The position numbers and the translations under genes were made by a program. A stretch of DNA of 64,000 bases from Candidatus Fredericiella danica (GTDB taxonomy: Bacteria > Chloroflexota > Anaerolineae > Caldilineales > Caldilineaceae), in the NCBI GenBank assembly GCA_016713335.1, contig JADJPH010000012.1:62001-126000 (forward strand). The letters run 5' to 3'. The first letter of the stretch is position 1; each line of letters opens with the position of its first letter. The notes beneath the pieces are model-generated. The model ran no database searches. It had not been told where the DNA came from and saw only the letters and a list, made by a program, of their open reading frames with translations. Positions 9,114-24,262 of this stretch are shown one piece after another.

Positions 9114-9135
9114 GATGCAACGGTTGGAGTGACAC

Positions 9136-9782
9136 ATGAACGTATTGATTGTGGGCTGTGGTCGTGAGGGATCGGAGCTGGCGCGTTCCATCTCCCAGCA
9201 GGGCCACTCGGTGACCATCGTCGACAACACACCGAGCAATTTTGATCGCCTCGGCCCAGAGTTCCTTGGCCGCACGGTGCAGGGTGTCAGTTTTGACAAA
9301 GGGACTTTGGGCGCGCGGGCATCGCATTGGCGGACGCCCTGGCGGCAACCACCCAAAGCGACAATGAAAACATCGTGGCTGCTAGAATCGCCCGTGATGT
9401 CTACAAAGTGCCGCGCGTCGTCGCCCGCGTTTATAACCCCGGGCGGCGGGAAGTCTATGAGCGCCTGGGGCTCCAAACCGTGATGTCAACCTCCTGGGGC
9501 GCGCGCCGTCTGGAACAGATGCTGCTGCACCCGGGTCTGATCGACATGGAGCAAATCGGCCACGGCGATGTCAAGTTGTTAAATGTGCGCGTCCCGGAGC
9601 CGTGGTATGGCATGGCCGTCACCGAAGTGTGCGATGGCAGTGCGGTGGTCTGTGCGATCGAACGCGCCGGCCACGTGTTTGTGCCCCGCACAACGGAACG
9701 CCTCCAGGCCGATGATCTCGCTTATTTGTGCATCCCGGCCGAATTGTTGCCGCAGATCGTGGCGATGGCGCCTGTTGCCTGA
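9136..9782 (+). CDS. TrkA/KtrA-type RCK protein 1 (one frameshift)
   Basis: This is a cytoplasmic regulatory subunit of a potassium transporter: a Rossmann RCK_N domain (NVLIVGCGREGSELARSI, acid after strand 2 in TIVDN) followed by an RCK_C domain from about residue 135. The frame shifts near 9309-9312; with one base restored the sequence continues GIALADALAATTQSDNEN, the usual TrkA segment. The last part contains GMAVTEVCDGSAVVCAIERA and a C-terminal LQADDLAYLCIP strand. Repaired length is about 216 residues. The next gene is a second RCK protein; the two probably form a hetero-oligomeric ring that gates the KimA-type permease downstream. Confidence 0.85.
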
Positions 9783-9802
9783 ACTAGAAACGGAGAGTTC
9801 CT

Positions 9803-10468
9803 ATGTTTGTTGTGATTGTGGGCGGCGGCAAAGTCGGTTCGCACGTCGCCAAACTACTCCTCGAAGAAGGCCACGAAGTCCGTGTGATCGACTCACGCGA
9901 GGACATCCTGGTCAAGCTACACCGGGAATTGCCGGCCGAAGTGATTCATGGCGGCGACGGCACCGATCCACTCCGGCTGGAACAGACCGGCATCAAGCGA
10001 GCGCATGTGCTGGCCGCGGTCACGGGCAATGATGAAACCAACCTCGTGGCCGCCAGCCTGGCCCGCTTTGAGTTCAAAGTGCCACGCATCATTGCGCGCG
10101 TCAATAACCCGCGCAACCAATGGCTCTTCACCCCCGAGATGGGCGTCGATGTGGCCATCAACCAGGCGGACATGATGGGGAAGCTCATCATCGAGGAAAT
10201 GTCACTGGGCGACATGATGACACTCCTCAAACTCCGCAAGGGTGAAGTGGAACTGGTCGAAGAAAAGATCCATGAGACTTCCGTCGTAAACGGCAGGGCG
10301 GTCAAAGACATTGTCTGGCCCGATCAATGCACATTGGCTGCCGTCATCCGCAAGGGGGATGTGATCACTCCCAACGGCAGCACCGTACTGCAGGCGTACG
10401 ACGAAGTGCTCGCAGTGGTGCGCGCCACGCAGCGCGGCGAGTTGGCGAAGTTGTTGGGCCGGCAATGA
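9803..10468 (+). CDS. TrkA/KtrA-type RCK protein 2
   Basis: Intact 221-residue RCK protein. The nucleotide-binding loop is VIVGGGKVGSHVAKLLLEEG, with the ribose-binding acid in RVIDSRED; LAAVTGNDETNLVAA and PRIIARVNNPRN are standard TrkA blocks. The RCK_C part starts near residue 135 (LRKGEVELVEEKIHE). A GGAG ribosome-binding site precedes the start. It lies 20 bases after the first RCK gene and 12 before the permease, so the three are probably one operon. RCK proteins bind NAD(H), ATP/ADP or c-di-AMP; which one applies here cannot be read from the sequence. Confidence 0.9.
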   Translation: MFVVIVGGGKVGSHVAKLLLEEGHEVRVIDSREDILVKLHRELPAEVIHGGDGTDPLRLEQTGIKRAHVLAAVTGNDETNLVAASLARFEFKVPRIIARVNNPRNQWLFTPEMGVDVAINQADMMGKLIIEEMSLGDMMTLLKLRKGEVELVEEKIHETSVVNGRAVKDIVWPDQCTLAAVIRKGDVITPNGSTVLQAYDEVLAVVRATQRGELAKLLGRQ

Positions 10469-10480
10469 CAGGCATACGCA

Positions 10481-12452
10481 ATGACTACTAATACACCGCC
10501 CGTACGACGGGACTCTGTCGGCAACGTCCTTTTCGGCAAGAAGTTGGCGACGTCAGAGCGTCCACACCAGACCATCAGCAAGACGATCGGTCTGGCAGTC
10601 TTTGCATCGGATGCACTCTCGTCAGTCGCCTATGCAACCCAAGAAATCCTGGTCATCCTCTCGGTGGCAGGCATGGCCTATTTTGGGCTTTCGATCCCAT
10701 TGCGTTCGTGATTGTTGGTCTGCTGATCATTCTGACGATCTCCTACCGCCAGACCATCTACGCCTACCCCGGCGGCGGCGGCGGGCTTATCGTCGCCCGC
10801 GACAACCTGGGCGATATGCCGGCGCTGACTGCCGCGGCGTCACTACTCACCGACTACATCCTTACTGTCGCCGTCAGCATCTCCTCCGGCGTCGCACAAG
10901 TCACCTCGGCAGTGCCTGAATCGCTATACCCGTGGCGCGTCGAGATTGCCCTGGTCCTGGTTGCCCTGATCACCATCATCAACCTGCGCGGCGTCAAAGA
11001 GTCAGGGTCGATCTTTGCGATTCCAACCTACTTCTTTCGTGCTCATGATGCTGGGGATGCTCGCGTTCGGCTTTTACCAGCAATGGCGGGAACGCTTGGC
11101 ACGGTCACTACCAGGCAGTCTACCCAGTACGAAGACAACTCAGGCGCTGACGCTCTTCTGATCCTCAAAGCGTTCGCCAGTGGATGCACCGCGCTCACCG
11201 GTGTTGAAGCCATCTCCAATGGCATCATGGCCTTCAAATCGCCCAAAAGCCACAACGCAGCGCAAACCCTCATGGTCATGAGCACGCTCCTCGCTCACAT
11301 TGTTCTTTGGCATTACCGTGCTGGCCAATCGCATCCAGGCCGTGGCCGGCGAACACATCCAAGAGACGGTCATCTCGCAGATCGCCCGTACGCTCTACGG
11401 CACCTCTCCACTCTATTACGTCACCATGGCGGCAACCACTGTGATTCTGATCATGGCCGCGAATACATCGTACGCTGGGTTTCCCCCTTGGCGCACTCGT
11501 GGCAGCCGACGGCTTTCTACCGAAACAGATGACCTATCGTGGGCGCCGCCTGGTCTTCTCCTGGGGCATCGTCATTCTGGCGCTGGTGGCGGCGCTCCTG
11601 ATCATCCTCTTCCAGGCCGAAACCACGAAACTGATTCCGTTCTATGCGATCGGTGTCTTCCTGTCGTTTACGCTTTCCCAGGGTAGGGATGGTCGTGCGC
11701 TGGCGCCGTGTGGGCAAGATGCACCCGGCGACGAAATCGAAATGCATGGGTCAATCATGCGCTATGATGACCATTGGCGATGGAAGCAATCGGTGAATAC
11801 CGTTGGCGGCACCATGACCTTTATCGTCATGATCATCTTCGCCGTGGCGAAGTTCACCGATGGCGCATGGATCGTCATCTTCCTGATCCCGGCCCTGGTG
11901 TTCATCTTCTATCGCATCCACCAACACTACAAGTTGGTGGCAAATGTTCTCAATCAGGGCACGCTCTTCCCCAACATGCGTCCCCACCCCGTCAAGACAC
12001 TTGTCATGATTGACGACGTGCATGCCGGGACCATTCACACCATCAACTTCGCCAAGTCACTGGGCGCCCCCTGGACCGCCGTGCATGTGGCAATCGACCC
12101 CGACAAAGCGGAGCGGGTTCAAAAGCACTGGGATGAACGGATCGGCGACGAGGCGTTCTCAAGATCCTTCCCGTCTCCCTATCGCGAACTCACGGGTCCC
12201 GTACACGAGTACATCGAAGAATTGATGGAGAGATGAACGACGGGTATATCCATGTCATTGTGGGCCACCTGGTCATGGACTCATTCAAGGGCAGGCGCTC
12301 CATCAAAATGCTGCCATCGCCCTCAATCTAGCCCTCCAAGACATCGGCGCGTCGCCGTTACGACTGTGGCCTATCAGTTCGACGCCAATGCATTGGCAGA
12401 CAGGCCCGAACAGCAAGCGGCGCTGCTGGCGGCGGCGTCCACATCGCATTAG
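10481..12452 (+). CDS. KimA-type APC-superfamily potassium transporter (about ten frameshifts)
   Basis: KimA (YdaO) is a high-affinity K+/H+ symporter of the APC superfamily. The pieces line up along the whole family: ASDALSSVAYATQEI, SYRQTIYAYPGGGG, LTDYILTVAVSISSGV, LKAFASGCTALTGVEAISN, VVSQ-type loop VISQIARTLYG, LIPFYAIGVFLSFTLSQ and a cytosolic UspA-like tail with INFAKSLGAPWTAVHV and DGYIHVIVGHLVMDSF. About ten indels break it, near 10697, 11037, 11157, 11293, 11484, 11683, 11719, 12233, 12287 and 12347. Each is followed at once by family sequence in a new frame. Repaired length is about 657 residues with about 12 membrane segments. It could be a decayed gene, but the lack of substitutions or in-frame stops favours sequence error. 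Confidence 0.8.
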
Positions 12453-12470
12453 CGCCCCAATGAATCAGAA

Positions 12471-12502
12471 ACGGGGCCGGAGCAAGTTTGCTCCGGCCCC
12501 GT
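12471..12502. terminator. bidirectional terminator between kimA-like gene and gltD
   Basis: A 13-base-pair perfect stem (12471-12483 with 12490-12502, ACGGGGCCGGAGC and its complement) with a six-base loop separates two convergent genes. On the plus strand it is followed by CTGTTTT. It lies 19 bases after the permease stop and 28 bases from the gltD stop, so it can serve both. Confidence 0.75.
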
Positions 12503-12530
12503 CTGTTTTACGCACACCGCACCATCGCTA

Positions 12531-14015
12531 TCAAGGCAATTCGGTGCGTCCCATCAGCCAGCGATCCGCCTCGCGGGCTGCACCCCGCCCTTCGTTGATC
12601 GCCCACACCACCAGACTCTGGCCCCGCCGCATGTCACCCGCCGCGAAGATCCCTTCGACACTCGTGTGGAACTTTCCGTGATCCGCTTTCACATTACTGC
12701 GCGGATCCCGCGCCACGCCGAGTTGGTCGATCAACTGATCCTCCGGCCCCCGGAAGCCCATGGCCAGCAGCACCAGTTGGGCAGGCCAGACCTCCCTCCG
12801 TGCCGGGATCGGGTCAAAGTTCATCCGGCCATCGGCAAAACGCATGTTCACCTTGACGGTATGCAATTCCTTGACGTGGCCGTGCTCGTCACCTACAAAC
12901 TGGGTGGTCGAAATCTGATAGGTGCGCGGGTCCGTACCAAAGCGCGCCGCCGCCTCTACCTGACCGTAGTCCATCTTGTAGACACGCGGCCATTGCGGCC
13001 AGGGGTTGTCCGCGGTGCGGGCATCCGGCGGCGCGGCACAATTTCAAACTGGGCCAGGCTTTTGCAGCCGTGACGCAGCGAGGTGCCCACACAGTCGGTG
13101 CCGGTATCGCCGCCACCGATCACGATCACATCTTTGCCCTTGGCGGAGATATACGGGTCATAGCCGTTGCGCCCCATGCGATGGTCCAGCAAATGCTTCG
13201 TATTGCCGCGCAGAAAGTCCATCGCGTAGTAGATGCCCTTTAGATTCCGACCGGGGATGGGCAGATCATTGGGCTTCGTTGAACCACCGCAAAGGACGAT
13301 CGCGTCAAATTCCTCGCGTAGTTTGCCTACCGGGTAATCCTTGCCCACCTCACAATTGGTGAAGAAGCGCACGCCCTCCGCTTCGAGCAGATCGACCCGG
13401 CGCTGCACCACCTGGTCCTTATCCAGTTTCATGTTCGGGATGCCATACATCAGCAGGCCGCCGATCCGGTCAGCCCGTTCAAAGACCGACACCCAATGCC
13501 CGGCGCGGTTTAGTTGCGCCGCACGCCAGACCCGCCGGACCGGAGCCTACCACCGCCACCTTGCGGCCCGTGCGGACAGGGGGCGGCTCCGGCACGATCC
13601 ACCCCTCCTCAAAACCACGCTCGACAATGGCAAGTTCAATGCTCTTGATCGTCACCGGCTGTTCATTCAGCCCCAATGCAGGAGCCCTCACAAGGCGCCG
13701 GACAGACGCGGTAAACTCCGGGAAGTTATTGGTCTTGTGCAGGCGATTCAACGCCTCGCGCCACAACCCGCGATAGACCAGATCGTTCCACTCCGGGATC
13801 AGATTGTTGACCGGGCAACCGGCCGCCATCCCATTGATCAACTGGCCGGTGTGACAGAACGGGATGCCGCAATCCATACAGCGGGCGCCCTGCACGCGTA
13901 ACCGTTGATCCTCGAGGTGAAAGTGAAACTCCTCATAATCCTGCACGCGCTCAAGCGGATTCCGCTCCGCCGGCGTCTCGCGTTGGTATTCAAGAAAACC
14001 CGTTGGCTTACCCAT
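12531..14015 (-). CDS. gltD: GltD, glutamate synthase small (beta) subunit (four frameshifts)
   Basis: GltD passes electrons from NADPH through FAD and iron-sulfur clusters to GltB. Read from 14015 leftwards, it shows MGKPTGFLEYQRETP, the cysteines of RCMDCGIPFCHTG and GCPVNNLIPEWND, VAVVGSGPAGLACG for FAD and VIVIGGGDTGTDCVGTS for NADPH, ending near GEFHTSVEG-type AAGDMRRGQSLVVWAI. Breaks lie near 13520 and 13030. A compensating pair at about 13708 and 13671 scrambles a stretch that, in the other frame, reads VCPAPCEGSC, the missing iron-sulfur ligands. Repaired length is about 494 residues. Its GGAGG ribosome-binding site lies in the last codons of gltB, so the genes are translationally coupled. 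Confidence 0.9.
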
Positions 14016-14022
14016 GGCTTAG

Positions 14023-18711
<4,689 letters not shown>

Positions 18712-18824
18712 GGTCATCTCCTCTGACTCAAAACGCACGTATCCGGTGACACGCCACGTCTTTGGGGCGATGATCATTCACGGTTCGAGTTGCTCCCGAT
18801 TGGGGAGACAAAAATCATTGCGAC

Positions 18825-18877
18825 AAAAAAAGCGTGAGACGGCTTTGGACGAAATTTCGTCCGCGCCGCCCCACGCT
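18825..18877 (-). terminator. strong hairpin with T tract in the gltB leader region
   Basis: On the minus strand a long stem (outer AGCGTG/CACGCT, a middle GC-rich stem, inner perfect palindrome GGACGAAATTTCGTCC at 18847-18862) is followed by seven T (18825-18831). It lies about 130 bases past the EamA-family stop and about 110 bases before gltB. It can be the terminator of the upstream two-gene operon or an attenuator in the gltB leader. No gltB promoter is clear in the 18712-18824 remainder. Confidence 0.7.
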
Positions 18878-19007
18878 GGGCGTCCAATTTGTAATCACAG
18901 AGACCTGCGGGCCGCATTATACACGACGTTTGAAGACGCTTCAAACCCACGAAAATGGGATCGCAACTCTGTGGCGCCCCAACCGACCTACGCTGCTGCC
19001 GCACGCT

Positions 19008-19949
19008 TCAGCGTCTGGGGATCCGGAGATTGACGGTCCTGAAGGTCCGCACCGCCAACAACGCACTGCCCAGAATGAGGACGCCGCCGAAAGTCTGAAG
19101 CGGTGATAGCCGCTCATCTAGGAATAAGATGGACCATATGACGCTCAGGAGCGTCTCTAACGGCCCTAACAGCGCAATTTGACCGCTGCCGATTTTGCGC
19201 ACGGCACTATAGTAGGAGAGACGCGCCAGGTACGTGCTGACGAATGCCAGCATGACAACCGCCAACCAACCGCCGGCCGTGGGCGCCACCCACTCAGCGC
19301 CGGCCAACCACCAGTAGAGCGCCACGAAAAGTGCCATCGAGGCGGTGACGTAGAACGAGATCGTGCGTGACGGATAGGCGATCAGCGCCCATTGGGTGAA
19401 TGCCAGTTGAAACGAAAAGAGGAAAGTCGCCGCGAGTGCCAGCGCTGCGCCAAACCAGTCAACGCGCCCGGTCGGACCAATCAGGAAAAATACACCCACC
19501 AGCGCAATGCCCAGACGCAGCAGATCGCGACCGGAAAGCCGTTCGCCGCGCAATGCGAGCAGGCTGATCACCATGGGCGGGCTCAGCGCCAGAATCATCG
19601 CCGTCAGCGAGGAATCGAGGTAATTCAGCGAGGAAAAGAAGAGGAGCATGCCCACCGCATTGACGGCGCCCAGAAAGAGCATCGCGCCCAGACCACGGCG
19701 CGGCAGCCGCAACATCTGGCGGTCCGTCATGGCCAGCGTAATCCCAAGCAGCGCCGTCGCAATCACGGCGCGCAGCATCAGCAGCGTCGTGGAGTTGAAG
19801 CCGCCCGTGATTGCCGCGCGCGCGACCGGGGGCGCAAAACTGAAGGCGAAAGTGGCAAGCAATGCCAGCATCCACCCGGACCGGCGCTCGTGGGCAAGCT
19901 GCCGGTCCGGGTGTTCCTGAGTCTGTTCAGTGGCAGGAGCTACGGTCAC
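19008..19949 (-). CDS. EamA-family (DMT superfamily) transporter
   Basis: Intact 313-residue membrane protein with ten predicted helices in two EamA repeats of about 135 residues each. The first repeat begins WMLALLATFAFSFAPPVARA and the second near DWFGAALALAATFLFSFQLA; LLGPLETLLSVIWSILFLDE is the typical end of the second repeat. Members export amino acids, nucleobases or other small metabolites; substrate cannot be told. The GTG start overlaps the stop of the DUF4432 gene (GTGA), so the two are translated together. The final 15 residues are basic and cytosolic. Confidence 0.9.
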   Translation of the reverse strand: MTVAPATEQTQEHPDRQLAHERRSGWMLALLATFAFSFAPPVARAAITGGFNSTTLLMLRAVIATALLGITLAMTDRQMLRLPRRGLGAMLFLGAVNAVGMLLFFSSLNYLDSSLTAMILALSPPMVISLLALRGERLSGRDLLRLGIALVGVFFLIGPTGRVDWFGAALALAATFLFSFQLAFTQWALIAYPSRTISFYVTASMALFVALYWWLAGAEWVAPTAGGWLAVVMLAFVSTYLARLSYYSAVRKIGSGQIALLGPLETLLSVIWSILFLDERLSPLQTFGGVLILGSALLAVRTFRTVNLRIPRR

Positions 19950-21046
19950 TTGGCCGCGCCTTGCCCCAGGCCATGCACCGCCGCAGCAAACGCATCGATC
20001 TCCGTCATGGTGCTGAGCACACCAATCTCAATCCGGTAGCTGCGCGCCTGCCCTGGCTCCAGCAGGGCCAACCGGCCCTCGCGGCGCTCCTTGCCGCGCC
20101 CTTCGACGAAGTTGCTGGCGGGTTCGACGCCACAGACATAGGCGCCCTGTCCCATCATCTTCCACTGGATCAGGTGCGGCAGTTCCGCCGTCCGATAGCG
20201 GACATAGACGCCAATGCCCTGACCGCCGGCATAGGTGCGATTGACCACGGCGGCCTGGGTGTAGCCGTCAGATCCCGAATGCATGCGGTGGTAGAACACC
20301 TGCTCGGCGTACCCGGCCGTCGGCGCCTGGAACACATTGTGCCGGCTCAGACCGGGCATTGCGACCTGATCGCGCGGCGTCACTTCAGCCGAGGCGGCAA
20401 TCAATTCGGATTGTGGCGAGACCACGGGAAAGCCCAGATTGCAGTGGTAGAGCATCATCACCGGCGTGGTCTGGAAGCCTTCGTTGCTGACTGTATCTTC
20501 AATCGCCAGCCGGTTGCCCCCAAGTTGCGCGGTGATTTTGCGCTCAACGACAAGGTTCTCACCAAAGACCGACGCCTCGCGCAACTGCCCACTCACCCAG
20601 AGTTCATACTCATCGCCGACCCAGGCGCCGCCGTAGCTAAAATTCGTGGCCGGGGTGTACGAGGCGCGGCCGTGCAGCCCCAGGGGCTGCCCCTCATCCT
20701 CGGAGGGTGCACCAAAGAAACTGGGACCACAGGAGGTCATCAGCCCGCCGTGAAAACCGCGCAGCCAGCCTAACCCAGCCGGTTCATAGTAAGCCGCCCC
20801 CTTGGCCGTCGTGGGGGAACGCCACCCGAGCGCGGCGCCACCGTAGGAAGCAGGGCCGATATCCATCCCCCGGTCGACGAGGACGGTGAAATCAAACCCG
20901 CTGCCGGTGCGCACATCCGCGACGCGGACGCCGCGTTCAAACCCATCCGCCAATTCGCCGGCGCGCACGCCCGCGAGCTGGCTGATATCCCCGACCAGCG
21001 AAAGTAGTTCCGACCGCGCAAACTGCTGGCCAAATAGGGTCGCCAT
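19946..21046 (-). CDS. DUF4432 / aldose 1-epimerase-like protein
   Basis: A 366-residue protein of the galactose-mutarotase-like beta-sandwich superfamily. Typical features are TVLVDRGMDIGPASYGGAALG near the N-terminus, GFHGGLMTSCGPSFF, GLHGRASYTPA with the likely active-site histidine, VMMLYHCNLGFPVV and a late VCGVEPASN motif. Such proteins are probably sugar epimerases, but most have no known substrate. The second of two adjacent Met codons (21046) is preferred, as it sits five bases from GGAGG. It is co-translated with the EamA transporter, which hints at a sugar or sugar-derivative that is modified and exported. Confidence 0.85.
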   Translation of the reverse strand: MATLFGQQFARSELLSLVGDISQLAGVRAGELADGFERGVRVADVRTGSGFDFTVLVDRGMDIGPASYGGAALGWRSPTTAKGAAYYEPAGLGWLRGFHGGLMTSCGPSFFGAPSEDEGQPLGLHGRASYTPATNFSYGGAWVGDEYELWVSGQLREASVFGENLVVERKITAQLGGNRLAIEDTVSNEGFQTTPVMMLYHCNLGFPVVSPQSELIAASAEVTPRDQVAMPGLSRHNVFQAPTAGYAEQVFYHRMHSGSDGYTQAAVVNRTYAGGQGIGVYVRYRTAELPHLIQWKMMGQGAYVCGVEPASNFVEGRGKERREGRLALLEPGQARSYRIEIGVLSTMTEIDAFAAAVHGLGQGAAK

Positions 21047-21087
21047 CATAACCTCCAGACTTTAGCACTATGTGAATAGGTCCAGCA

Positions 21088-21116
21088 ATCGTAGCCTGCG
21101 CGCAAAGCATTGTCAA
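21088..21116 (-). promoter_or_regulatory. candidate promoter of the DUF4432-EamA operon
   Basis: On the minus strand a perfect TTGACA (plus coordinates 21111-21116) and TACGAT (21088-21093, four of six matches) are separated by 17 bases. The leader to the start at 21046 would be about 35 bases and holds the GGAGG site. Confidence 0.6.
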
Positions 21117-21216
21117 TTGATGGGACCTTACCACCCAATACTAGCCACCTGACCAGTTGTCAATCTCCCCAAACGTCGGACGCTGAGTTATAACGTTTCC
21201 ATTACACTTATCCGGG

Positions 21217-21222
21217 TATAAT
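21217..21222 (+). promoter_or_regulatory. -10 box upstream of ppdK
   Basis: A perfect TATAAT lies at 21217-21222, about 80 bases before the ppdK start. The -35 region (around 21194-21201, GTTTCC/TTTCCA) is weak. A GTAGGAGGAAA ribosome-binding site lies at 21291-21301. The leader in between has no evident structure. Confidence 0.5.
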
Positions 21223-21308
21223 TGAGGCAAAAGTCCTGCGTCCATGGGATGCATAGCAACCGCTCATTTAGATTTCGTGAAATTTCTACCGTAGGAGGAA
21301 AAATCGCC

Positions 21309-24127
<2,819 letters not shown>

Positions 24128-24155
24128 GACGGGCACGCCAGTTGGCGTGCCCGTC
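24128..24155 (+). terminator. hairpin after ppdK
   Basis: A perfect 12-base-pair stem (GACGGGCACGCC and its complement) with loop AGTT begins 33 bases after the ppdK stop. There is no T run after it (CACATTCCCC), so it may work as a processing or stability element or a weak terminator. Confidence 0.6.
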
Positions 24156-24262
24156 TCACATTCCCCGTTCTTGTTGCACCAGATTCCACTAAAGCACTAA
24201 TTCTCTGACATTTGATCGATGCGTTCCGGCGTAACTGCGCCTACACTGAACACGAGGAGTAG

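Noticed and set aside
8990..9135. c-di-AMP (ydaO) riboswitch before the potassium genes
   Set aside because: The leader is too short and the conserved GGGG/ACC segments of that class could not be found.
12234..12540. Two or three small genes after the permease
   Set aside because: They are pieces of the KimA C-terminal UspA-like tail in shifted frames.
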